From Dolosicoccus paucivorans (GTDB lineage Bacteria; Bacillota; Bacilli; Lactobacillales; Aerococcaceae), in assembly GCF_900100125.1 (NCBI RefSeq), contig NZ_FNEL01000011.1:1-35628 (forward strand): DNA of 35,628 nucleotides, given 5' to 3'. Below, piece after piece: positions 16,426 through 23,990 of the stretch. Every line of letters starts with the position of its first letter. Positions within the stretch are counted from its first letter, which is position 1. Both the position numbers and the translations under genes were made by a program. The notes beneath the pieces were generated by a model. It searched no databases. It was given only the letters and a program-made list of their open reading frames with translations, and was not told where the DNA came from.

Positions 16426-17226
16426 ATGAAGGAAGTTTTGAAGAAAGTATGGATTGTGTTAGCGGTTAGTTGTATTGTTTTAATGAACGCGATGGAAGTA
16501 AGCGCCAAGGAGTTGATTATTGGCTTTGATGATACCTTTGCTCCCTTTGGCTTTAAAACTGACTTATTAGATAACTATGAAGGAGACGAGGAATTTACAG
16601 GACTTGATGTTGAATTAGCTAGAGAAGTGTTTTCAAGGATGAAAGTGGATTATCGTTTTCAAACCATTGATTGGGCGATGAAAGAGACTGAACTAGAAAC
16701 AGGACAAATTGATGCGATTTGGAATGGGTACGCCATTACTCCAGAACGAGAAGAAAAGTTAGCCCTTTCCATTCCTTATATGAGCAGTAAACAAATGATT
16801 GTTGTAAAAGCAGATAGTGATATTCAAACAAAAGAGGATTTAGATGGAAAAGTGATCGCCACTCAAGCAGAATCATCCTCTTACGATGCTTTAATGCAAG
16901 ATGATACGCTACCTAATATAATTGACGGTGGTGCACCGGTAACTTATAGTACCTTTATGGAAGTCTTTAGTGATTTAGACACAAACCGTGCCGATGGCAT
17001 TGTTGTAGCAAATACAATGATTCTATATTATTTAGCTCAAACAGGTAAAACTAAAGAATATCGTCTTTTAGATGAAGATCTTGCTAGAGAAGATGTTGCG
17101 GTTGGTTTTAGAAAAGATGAACAAGAATTTGTCGATGAGTTCAATAAAACTCTTCAAGAAGTATTAGACGACGGGACCTTTGATAAAATTTACGAAAAAT
17201 GGTTTGGCGTTCAAAATAATGATTAA
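16426..17226 (+). CDS. Amino-acid ABC transporter substrate-binding protein, copy 1
   Basis: A 266-aa extracellular type-II binding protein (SBP_bac_3 family) for a polar amino acid. A signal peptide ends near VSA27-KE. A Cys at position 16 does not sit in a good lipobox, and copy 2 lacks it, so the mature protein has no evident lipid anchor. Family blocks are LIIGFDDTFAPFGF, FTGLDVELAREVF, IDAIWNGYAITPEREEKL and ATQAESSSYDAL. The T-box leader suggests aspartate or a related acid as ligand. It is a tandem paralogue of the next gene, with an almost identical C-terminus. No terminator is visible before the second T-box unit. Confidence 0.9.
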   Translation: MKEVLKKVWIVLAVSCIVLMNAMEVSAKELIIGFDDTFAPFGFKTDLLDNYEGDEEFTGLDVELAREVFSRMKVDYRFQTIDWAMKETELETGQIDAIWNGYAITPEREEKLALSIPYMSSKQMIVVKADSDIQTKEDLDGKVIATQAESSSYDALMQDDTLPNIIDGGAPVTYSTFMEVFSDLDTNRADGIVVANTMILYYLAQTGKTKEYRLLDEDLAREDVAVGFRKDEQEFVDEFNKTLQEVLDDGTFDKIYEKWFGVQNND

Positions 17227-17301
17227 AACTACTAAGTTTAATACAGAAACAAATAAAATACTTTAATTGATCGTTTATTATTAAATAATCATGAGAAACC
17301 C
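17227..17301. other. Short spacer between unit 1 and unit 2
   Basis: AT-rich, with no gene and no clear terminator. Transcripts of copy 1 could therefore enter the second T-box leader. Confidence 0.4.
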
Positions 17302-17330
17302 TTGACAAATGATCGACAGTGTTTTATGAT
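17302..17330 (+). promoter_or_regulatory. Promoter of T-box unit 2
   Basis: TTGACA (17302-17307) and TATGAT (17325-17330), 17 bases apart. Confidence 0.75.
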
Positions 17331-17340
17331 ATTATCATAA
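17324..17340. repeat. 17-bp palindrome over the -10, unit 2
   Basis: TTATGATA-T-TATCATAA, identical to the unit 1 palindrome, in the same position relative to the -10. Confidence 0.6.
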
Positions 17341-17348
17341 TGATAAAT

Positions 17349-17587
17349 GCATTTCTTAGGACAAAGAGATAGTCCCCCCTTATGACAGAGAATCTACGGT
17401 AGCTGGAAAGTAGAGCATAAGGCGCTATGAAGACACACCCTATGTAACGAAATGCCGGATGATCCGTTACCTCAAAGTTTTAACTTGTTAAAACTTACTA
17501 AGGCATTAGTCGTAAGACTAATGTGAATAAAGGTGGAACCACGTTGTAAGCGTCCTTTAGTCATATGACTAGAGGGCGTTTTTATTT
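17349..17587 (+). promoter_or_regulatory. T-box riboswitch, unit 2 (Asp specifier, altered T-box bulge)
   Basis: A close copy of unit 1. The Stem I base is GCATTTC (17349-17355) with GAAATGC (17449-17455). Against unit 1 this is a compensatory change (T-A to C-G), which supports the helix. The specifier again reads GAA-GAC-A, with GAC at 17432-17434. The T-box reads AAGGTGGAACCACG and its bulge is TGGA (17534-17537), which would pair with UCCA (U73), not with the G73 of tRNA-Asp. It controls the second binding protein and probably the permease and ATPase. Confidence 0.88.
17551..17585 (+). terminator. T-box terminator, unit 2
   Basis: CGTCCTTTAGTCA (17551-17563) pairs with TGACTAGAGGGCG (17566-17578), with two G-U pairs and a very tight loop, followed by TTTTTATTT. 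Confidence 0.85.
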
Positions 17588-17605
17588 ATGGAAAGGAAGA
17601 GCAAA

Positions 17606-18406
17606 ATGAAACAAGTAGTAAAGAAATTATGGATGGTTTTAATGGTTGGTTTATTAATTTTAGTCAATGGAGTCACGGTCAGTGCCAAAGAGTTAATTAT
17701 TGGCTTTGACGATACCTTTGCTCCTTTTGGGTTTAGAGCTGAATTATTTGATGGTGTGGAAAGTGACGATGAATTTACTGGTTTAGATGTTGAATTAGCA
17801 AAAGAAATTTTTACACGTATGGATATTGATTATCGCTTCCAACCCATTGATTGGGCGATGAAAGAAACTGAATTAGAAACAGGACAAATTGATGCGATTT
17901 GGAATGGTTATTCCGTAACACCTGAACGCGAGGAAAAATTAGCTCTATCGATTCCTTACATGAAGAATAGACAAGCCATTATCGTGAAAAAAGATAGTGA
18001 CATTCAAACAAAAGACGATTTAGTCGGCAAAGTAGTCGCCACACAAGCTGAATCATCTTCTTATGAAGCATTAATGAAAGATGATACTTTAATCAATGAA
18101 ATTGATGGCGGTGCACCCGTAACTTACAGTACTTTCGTTGAAGTATTTAGCGACTTAGACACAGGCCGTGCCGATGCGATTGTTATTGATGATACAATGG
18201 GTCTATACTACTTATCTCAAACAGGTAAAAGCCAAGAGTACCGTTTATTAGATGACGACTTTGGTGTCGAAGATTTTGCGGTTGGCTTTAGAAAAGATGA
18301 ACAAGAGTTTGTCGATGAATTTAACAAAACATTACAAGAAGTACTAGATGATGGCACTTTTGATAAAATTTATGAAAAATGGTTCGGTGCTAAAGAAGCT
18401 AACTAA
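17606..18406 (+). CDS. Amino-acid ABC transporter substrate-binding protein, copy 2
   Basis: A 266-aa paralogue of the preceding binding protein, with the same length and domain plan. The signal peptide ends near VSA27-KE. There is no Cys and hence no lipobox. The two copies differ mainly in the N-terminal leader, around residues 45-55 and in the ligand-domain hinge region; their last 35 or so residues are almost the same. The ATG at 17606 follows AAAGGAAG at a good distance. An in-frame ATG at 17588 lies before that site. It is followed after 14 bases by the permease gene, so this copy is the operon partner of the membrane components. Confidence 0.9.
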   Translation: MKQVVKKLWMVLMVGLLILVNGVTVSAKELIIGFDDTFAPFGFRAELFDGVESDDEFTGLDVELAKEIFTRMDIDYRFQPIDWAMKETELETGQIDAIWNGYSVTPEREEKLALSIPYMKNRQAIIVKKDSDIQTKDDLVGKVVATQAESSSYEALMKDDTLINEIDGGAPVTYSTFVEVFSDLDTGRADAIVIDDTMGLYYLSQTGKSQEYRLLDDDFGVEDFAVGFRKDEQEFVDEFNKTLQEVLDDGTFDKIYEKWFGAKEAN

Positions 18407-18420
18407 GGAGGGTACGATAA

Positions 18421-19053
18421 TTGATAGATATTGCGCAACTAGCTCCATTAATGAGAGGGTTAAAGTTAACCCTTGAAGTGTTTACTTATACACTCATCGC
18501 GAGTATTCCTTTAGGATTATTATTTGCTTTTATTCAACAAAAGTCACCTAAAATAATACGAGTTCTTATTCAAGGCTATGTGTATTTATTTAGAGGAACG
18601 CCTTTATTGTTACAAATGATGTTTGTTTTCTTTGGATTACCTTTTATTGGTATCGTCTTAGACCGTTTTCCGGCTGCCATTGTAACAATGATTGCTAACT
18701 ATGCAGCTTACTTTATTGAAATATTTCGTGGTGGTTTAAACTCAATCCCTGAAGGTCAATATGAATCTTTAAAAGTATTATCTGTTAAACCGCTTGTGGG
18801 GATTCGTCGAGTTATTTTACCTCAACTTTGGCAAATTGTTATGCCGTCTGTTGGAAACGAAGTCATTAGTTTAATTAAAGACACGGCTTTAGTGTACGTT
18901 TTAGGTTTAGAAGAATTACTTAAAGTCGGACGGGCTATGTCGAATAGTCAAGCAAGCTTAATTCCCTTTGTATATGTTGGCGTGATTTATTTAATCATTA
19001 CAGGAATCACTACTTTAGTGCTTCGACGAATCGAACATTATTTATATCGCTAG
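18421..19053 (+). CDS. Polar amino-acid ABC transporter permease
   Basis: A 210-aa HisM/GlnP-type permease with about five membrane helices. The EAA-like loop contacting the ATPase is GGLNSIPEGQYESLKVLSVK, before the IRRVILPQ segment. Also typical are YLFRGTPLLLQMMF and SLIKDTALVYVLGLEELL. The start is TTG, about ten bases after AGGAGGG, and no ATG fits better. Only one permease gene is present, so a homodimer is likely. Confidence 0.92.
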   Translation: MIDIAQLAPLMRGLKLTLEVFTYTLIASIPLGLLFAFIQQKSPKIIRVLIQGYVYLFRGTPLLLQMMFVFFGLPFIGIVLDRFPAAIVTMIANYAAYFIEIFRGGLNSIPEGQYESLKVLSVKPLVGIRRVILPQLWQIVMPSVGNEVISLIKDTALVYVLGLEELLKVGRAMSNSQASLIPFVYVGVIYLIITGITTLVLRRIEHYLYR

Positions 19054-19063
19054 GAGGCAACAG

Positions 19064-19747
19064 ATGAGTTTAAATGTACAACAACTTTCTAAACGATTTG
19101 GTCGTACCTCTGTTATCGAACAATTTGATTTAACCATTGAACCTGGGGAAATTGTTATTTTACTAGGAGAATCGGGAAGTGGAAAAACGACGCTTTTAAG
19201 ACTGTTAAATGGACTCGAAACGGCTGATGAAGGATCAATTTCTATTAATGAAACTTATTTAATTAAAGACGGGGTAGCCACACCAAAAAACGAGCAACAG
19301 TCTTATCAACTATCCGTTGGGATGGTTTTTCAAGATTACCAACTATTTCCTAACCTCACAGTAAAAGACAACTTACTTTTAGCACCTTTATCCCATAAGG
19401 CAGATACAAAAGATAAGTTAGTTAAAAGAGCCCATCAACTATTAGATCAAATGGGCGTAGCGGATAAAATGGACCAAAAACCTAACACATTATCCGGAGG
19501 CCAAAAACAAAGAGTAGCGATTGCACGAGCAATGATGATGAATCCGCGCTTAATGTGCTTTGATGAACCTACTTCAGCTTTAGATGCGCAATCTGTCGAA
19601 CAAGTCGCAGCGATTATTCGCCGTCTAGCTAAAGAACAGATGATGATTTTAGTGATAACCCACGATGTTCAATTGGTCGATGCCTTACAACAAAGCGCTC
19701 GTGTTATTCAAGCAAGCGAATTAAAACAAGCCACTAGAACGATCTAA
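19064..19747 (+). CDS. Polar amino-acid ABC transporter ATP-binding protein
   Basis: A 227-aa GlnQ/HisP-type ATPase. Walker A is GESGSGKT (35-42), the Q-loop is Q90, the signature LSGGQ is at 143-147, Walker B is LMCFDE (163-168), and the switch His lies in ITHD near 200. It is the last gene of the transporter operon and is followed immediately by a terminator that overlaps its 3' end. Confidence 0.95.
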   Translation: MSLNVQQLSKRFGRTSVIEQFDLTIEPGEIVILLGESGSGKTTLLRLLNGLETADEGSISINETYLIKDGVATPKNEQQSYQLSVGMVFQDYQLFPNLTVKDNLLLAPLSHKADTKDKLVKRAHQLLDQMGVADKMDQKPNTLSGGQKQRVAIARAMMMNPRLMCFDEPTSALDAQSVEQVAAIIRRLAKEQMMILVITHDVQLVDALQQSARVIQASELKQATRTI

Positions 19748-19763
19748 TGGCTTGTTTTTTCTT
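19723..19763 (+). terminator. Terminator of the amino-acid transporter operon
   Basis: AAAACAAGCCA (19723-19733) pairs perfectly with TGGCTTGTTTT (19748-19758), followed by TTCTTT. The left arm lies inside the ATPase gene. Confidence 0.85.
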
Positions 19764-19779
19764 TGGTTTAAATGGGATG

Positions 19780-19788
19780 TGCTATACT
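19780..19788 (+). promoter_or_regulatory. Extended -10 promoter of the AEC transporter
   Basis: TGCTATACT (TGn-TATACT), 31 bases before the GTG start. A TTGGTT lies upstream but too close to be a canonical -35. Confidence 0.45.
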
Positions 19789-19818
19789 AGAAAAAGAATT
19801 AAATGAGGAGGTTATGTT

Positions 19819-20730
19819 GTGATCGACATACTTATACATACGAGTCAATTTGTTGTCACACTCTTTATGGGCTATTTTTGTAAGCAAATAGGTCTACTCA
19901 CCCAAGATGACGGGAAAGTCTTATCAACGATCATTTTAAATTTAACGTTACCAGCTGTTTTAATTGCTGGTTTAAACGGGGCATCTCTAACTCAGACTAT
20001 TTTTCATATGATCTTATTTGGTCTAGGAGCGAACTTATTGTCTGTATTAATTGGTCAATGGATTTATCGTAAAGAAAATGCGACAAATCAAGCCTTTATG
20101 ATGCTTGCGCAAGGAGGGTATAATATTGGAAACTTTGTAATTCCATTTATTCAAAGCTTTTTACCTCCGGCAGTACCATTATTAGTCGGATTTGATATTG
20201 GAAATGCGTTAATGATGTTTGGAGGTCGTCCTCTAATGGTCGATTATGCGATTCAGCATGACGATCATCAATTTTCTATAAAAGCAGTCGCCCGTAAGCT
20301 ATTGACGTCACCTGCTTTCGTTGTTTATTTATTTATGTTGCCTTTAATGGGACTGGGTTGGCAACTTCCTGAAGGGATTATGAAGAGTGTTAATATGTTT
20401 GCCAGCGCAAATTCTTTCTTAGCGATGTTTATGTTAGGACTCTTTTTAAACTTTGATTTTCCAAAAGCGAGTTTAGCAAATATTCAACATATTTTATCTG
20501 TCAAATATTTAACCGGTTTTATTTTTGCAGGGATTGCTTATTTCTTATTACCTTTAAATGAAACAATTAAATTAACGTTGGTCATTTTAGCGATCTCTCC
20601 TGTAGCGACTGCTTCGACCATTCAAATGTTGGACTATGAAGTGTCTCCTGCAGCAGCATCATTTTTATCATCGGTTTCGATTTTAATATCTCTTGTGTTG
20701 ATCACTTTAACACTCATGGTATTAGGTTAA
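19819..20730 (+). CDS. AEC (auxin efflux carrier) family transporter
   Basis: A 303-aa membrane protein with about ten helices in two repeats. Typical blocks are LTLPAVLIAGLNG in the first half, AQGGYNIGNFVIPF mid-protein, and ISPVATASTIQMLDYEVSPAAA near the end. Bacterial AEC members export or exchange organic acids such as malate or amino acids. The substrate cannot be inferred. The GTG start follows GAGGAGG. It is probably cotranscribed with the PAP2 gene 13 bases downstream. Confidence 0.88.
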   Translation: MIDILIHTSQFVVTLFMGYFCKQIGLLTQDDGKVLSTIILNLTLPAVLIAGLNGASLTQTIFHMILFGLGANLLSVLIGQWIYRKENATNQAFMMLAQGGYNIGNFVIPFIQSFLPPAVPLLVGFDIGNALMMFGGRPLMVDYAIQHDDHQFSIKAVARKLLTSPAFVVYLFMLPLMGLGWQLPEGIMKSVNMFASANSFLAMFMLGLFLNFDFPKASLANIQHILSVKYLTGFIFAGIAYFLLPLNETIKLTLVILAISPVATASTIQMLDYEVSPAAASFLSSVSILISLVLITLTLMVLG

Positions 20731-20743
20731 AAAGGAGCGGTTT

Positions 20744-21418
20744 ATGTATATAACAAGACGAACACTTTTATTATGGACGAGTCTTTTATTAGGACTCTTT
20801 TTACTTTTGACTTATGGTGTCTTAACTGATGCTCATTGGCTTCAAGCAATGGATCATTTTGGTCAAGTATCACTAAGAACGCAAGTGACGGCAAATAAAA
20901 CAACCGTTTTAGCTTTTGTCACTGATGTTTTAGGCATTTATCTTCCTGCACTATTTACTTTAAGTATGGTAGCTCTCTTTATAAAAAAGAAGCAATTTAA
21001 ATCGATGACTTGGTTTATTTCTAGTATTGCTTTAAGCACTCTAGTTATCCCGACCCTTTTAAAAGGAGCAGTTGATCGACCAAGACCGACCCCGCGTTTA
21101 GTCATTGAAACAACTAGTAGTTTTCCGAGTGGCCATTCGACTTCAGCTTCTTTTTTCTATTGGTTTATTTTGTTTATTATTTTAAGCTGGGGTGTGATTA
21201 AATTACCAAAAGTAGTCATGGGTCTTATAGCTTTTATGGTTATATTATTTGTTATGTGGACGCGAATTTATTTAAACGTTCACTATTTATCGGATGTCAG
21301 TGCTGGATTTGTTTTAGGTTTAATGGAAGCTTTGATTTTTTGGTACATCGGTCAACAAATGTTTCCCGGGCTCATTAGCCGACAAAAGTTAGTAGACGAT
21401 TATGTGGATGTTTGCTAA
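20744..21418 (+). CDS. PAP2-family membrane phosphatase
   Basis: A 224-aa, six-helix lipid phosphatase. The tripartite active site is intact: KGAVDRPRP, SSFPSGHSTSASF and RIYLNVHYLSDVSAG. Likely substrates are undecaprenyl pyrophosphate, phosphatidylglycerophosphate or another lipid phosphate, facing outside. AAGGAGCGG precedes the ATG. The gene ends at a strong terminator before argS. Confidence 0.9.
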   Translation: MYITRRTLLLWTSLLLGLFLLLTYGVLTDAHWLQAMDHFGQVSLRTQVTANKTTVLAFVTDVLGIYLPALFTLSMVALFIKKKQFKSMTWFISSIALSTLVIPTLLKGAVDRPRPTPRLVIETTSSFPSGHSTSASFFYWFILFIILSWGVIKLPKVVMGLIAFMVILFVMWTRIYLNVHYLSDVSAGFVLGLMEALIFWYIGQQMFPGLISRQKLVDDYVDVC

Positions 21419-21482
21419 AATGGAGAAGAACTAGATTTTATTATCAGACTATTTAATCAACGATTTACTCGTCTACACACTT

Positions 21483-21512
21483 GCCTCTAGTTAGCTAGAG
21501 GCTTATTTTTTG
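21483..21512 (+). terminator. Terminator before argS
   Basis: GCCTCTAG (21483-21490) pairs with CTAGAGGC (21495-21502) across a TTAG loop, followed by a T-rich tail. Confidence 0.85.
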
Positions 21513-21543
21513 TGAAGTAGGCAATAATTGAAGGAGGAGTAAG

Positions 21544-23232
21544 ATGAATCAAACATCGATTGTCGTAGAGGCATTATATCCTTTACTATTAGATCATTTA
21601 TCAAAAGAAGATATTAACCAACTTATTGAAGTCCCTCAACACTCCACTCATGGAGATTTAGCTTTTCCCGTTTTTACGTTAGCCCGGGTATTAAGAAAAG
21701 CTCCCCCTCTCATCGCTCAAGAACTTGTCGAAGAAATGGACACTCAATCCTTTGACAAAGTAGAAGTGGTCGGTCCATATATTAACTTCTTTTTAAAACG
21801 CGAGTTAGTAAGTGATGATGTTTTAACCAATGTTTTGACGGAAGAAAATTACGGAAGTCGCGACTTAGGTCACGGCAAAAATGTCGTTATTGACATGTCT
21901 AGCCCTAATATTGCTAAGCCGATGTCTATGGGGCACTTACGTTCAACGGTGATTGGAAATGCCATCGCAAACATTCTAAAAAAAGAAAATTATACACCGA
22001 TTCGCATCAACCACTTAGGCGACTGGGGAACTCAGTTTGGTAAATTGATTGTTGCTTACCGTAAATGGGGTGACGAAGAGAAAGTTCGTCAAAATCCCAT
22101 CGCGGAACTAGTTAAACTATATGTTAAGTTCCACGAAGAAGAAGAAAAAGATCCGACATTAACCGATGAAGGGCGCGCAGCCTTTTTAGCTTTAGAAAAT
22201 CAAGAACAAGACGTAGTCGAGCTATGGCAATGGTTTAAAGAAGATTCTTTAAATGAATTCCAATCGGTTTATGACATGTTAGACATTCAATTTGATTCTT
22301 ATAACGGTGAAGCGTTCTATAATGATAAGATGGATCCAATTGTTGATGAATTAGAAGAAAAAGGCATTACAAAAGTGGACAACAGAGCAACTATTGTTGA
22401 CTTAGAACATTTAGATATGCCACCGGCTTTAATTAAAAAGTCCGACGGAGCAAGTCTTTATACAACAAGAGATCTAGCTGCTGCTAATTATCGTTATGAC
22501 AACTATCAATTTGATAAAGCTTTATATGTTGTAGGTAACGAGCAGTCCATGCACTTTAAACAACTTAAAGAAGTGCTTCGCTTAATGGACCGCGATTGGG
22601 CGGATGACATCATCCACGTCCCATTTGGGTTGATTACGATGGGTGGTAAAAAGTTATCCACTCGTAAAGGTAAAGTGGTTCTTTTAGTGGATGTATTAAA
22701 TGAAGCAATTAAATTGGCGCTAGAACAAATTGAAGAAAAGAACCCAACTCTTGAAAATAAAGAAGCGGTGGCGCATGATGTTGGGGTCGGAGCGGTTATT
22801 TTCCACGATTTAAAAAATGATCGTTTAACTGGATTTGATTTAAACTTAGAAGAAATCGTCCAATTTGAAGGAGAAACAGGACCTTATATTCAATACGCTC
22901 ATGCTAGAGCTCATTCCCTTTTAAAACGTTACGGAAAATCTGTTGATACAAAAGATACTTTAACGTTAAATGATGACGACAGTTGGGCCGTTGTTAAGTT
23001 ACTGGCTGATTACCCACGAATTATCGAACGAGCTGCAACCCAATATGAACCTTCTGTGGTCGCAAAATACTTAATTCATTTAGCTCAAAGCTTTAATAAG
23101 TACTATGCTCATTCACGTATTTTACAAGACGACGAAGGCATTAATAGCCGAATCGCTTTAGTTGAAAGCGTCGCCTCAGTTTTAGCAGATGGATTGAACT
23201 TATTAGGCATTAAAGCACCAAAAGAAATGTAG
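21544..23232 (+). CDS. argS: Arginyl-tRNA synthetase
   Basis: A 562-aa class I synthetase of normal length. The N-terminal additional domain recognises the tRNA D-loop. The HIGH-like motif is in SSPNIAKPMSMGHLRST, near 130, and the KMSKS-like motif is KLSTRKGKVV, near 370. The DALR anticodon-binding domain contains YAHARAHSLLKRYG. No T-box is seen upstream, in contrast to the transporter 4 kb away. It has its own ribosome site, AAGGAGGAG, and a strong terminator. Confidence 0.97.
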   Translation: MNQTSIVVEALYPLLLDHLSKEDINQLIEVPQHSTHGDLAFPVFTLARVLRKAPPLIAQELVEEMDTQSFDKVEVVGPYINFFLKRELVSDDVLTNVLTEENYGSRDLGHGKNVVIDMSSPNIAKPMSMGHLRSTVIGNAIANILKKENYTPIRINHLGDWGTQFGKLIVAYRKWGDEEKVRQNPIAELVKLYVKFHEEEEKDPTLTDEGRAAFLALENQEQDVVELWQWFKEDSLNEFQSVYDMLDIQFDSYNGEAFYNDKMDPIVDELEEKGITKVDNRATIVDLEHLDMPPALIKKSDGASLYTTRDLAAANYRYDNYQFDKALYVVGNEQSMHFKQLKEVLRLMDRDWADDIIHVPFGLITMGGKKLSTRKGKVVLLVDVLNEAIKLALEQIEEKNPTLENKEAVAHDVGVGAVIFHDLKNDRLTGFDLNLEEIVQFEGETGPYIQYAHARAHSLLKRYGKSVDTKDTLTLNDDDSWAVVKLLADYPRIIERAATQYEPSVVAKYLIHLAQSFNKYYAHSRILQDDEGINSRIALVESVASVLADGLNLLGIKAPKEM

Positions 23233-23240
23233 AACACTAA

Positions 23241-23270
23241 AGTACTGACCTTTGGGTCAGTACTTTTTTT
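23241..23270 (+). terminator. argS terminator
   Basis: AGTACTGACC (23241-23250) pairs perfectly with GGTCAGTACT (23255-23264), followed by T7. The next gene starts only 14 bases after it. Confidence 0.92.
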
Positions 23271-23284
23271 AATAGGAGAACGGG

Positions 23285-23962
23285 ATGAAACGACTCACAT
23301 TTTATTTAAAAATCATCATCATACTATTGACATTAGGGTTAATAGGATCTAATCCTGACTTGTTATTTGAGACGCTTCCTTTTAAAACCTCTACATCTAA
23401 TACACTAAAACTACCTCAAAGCCCAGTAGACCAATTATTAGCTCATTCTTTACCAGAAAAAGAGTTGGCAGAACAAGTGGCCCAATCTTTAAATGACCAT
23501 TGGTCGATGGATGAATTGAACCAGTTATTTTTAGAAGAATTAAATGGGTTAAGGCAACAAGATGGCTTGTCTTTAATTGAAGTCGATCTATCTTTAAAAG
23601 AAGGTGGGTGGAAGTACGTTCAAGATTTAATTGATTACAAGTATTTAGAAAGTACCACTCCTGAGGGGTTAGATTTTAGAGCGTATTTTCCGAATATTGA
23701 AGAAGCGCCGTACCGTTTGAGTAGTTATTTATATGAGCTATATATTCCTCTAAGAGATATTCGTTTATCCACTTGGCAAACTCATCCAGAGGTGTTGATA
23801 CACTTTTTACTGGATCAATGGCAAGCCCACATTTATCCTGATGTGAAGGGACAATACTTTGCCATTCAAACAAAAGAAGAATGGAACGAGCAACATGAAG
23901 AATATTATATTCGAATGGTTGGCGTTTTGATTACAGATACGAGTCATGTACAATATGACTAA
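23285..23962 (+). CDS. Membrane-anchored or secreted protein, possibly a degenerate CAP domain
   Basis: A 225-aa protein with a hydrophobic N-terminus (5-21, TFYLKIIIILLTLGLIG) that acts as anchor or signal peptide. The rest is extracellular. Residues 75-215 loosely follow a CAP fold: FLEELNGLRQQDGLSLIEVD at the start, a central segment, VLIHFLLDQWQAHIYPDVKG, and YYIRMVGVLI at the end. The His and Glu residues usual in CAP domains are mostly missing. The CAP assignment is inference. It lies directly behind the argS terminator, upstream of yutD, with no obvious promoter of its own. Confidence 0.6.
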   Translation: MKRLTFYLKIIIILLTLGLIGSNPDLLFETLPFKTSTSNTLKLPQSPVDQLLAHSLPEKELAEQVAQSLNDHWSMDELNQLFLEELNGLRQQDGLSLIEVDLSLKEGGWKYVQDLIDYKYLESTTPEGLDFRAYFPNIEEAPYRLSSYLYELYIPLRDIRLSTWQTHPEVLIHFLLDQWQAHIYPDVKGQYFAIQTKEEWNEQHEEYYIRMVGVLITDTSHVQYD

Positions 23963-23990
23963 CGAAGAAAAATAAAGGAGAGACTTTCAG

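Noticed and set aside
16119-17605. The repeated leaders as a CRISPR or transposon repeat
   Set aside because: There are only two long copies, with T-box motif, specifier, covarying stems and terminator. They are explained as duplicated riboswitches.
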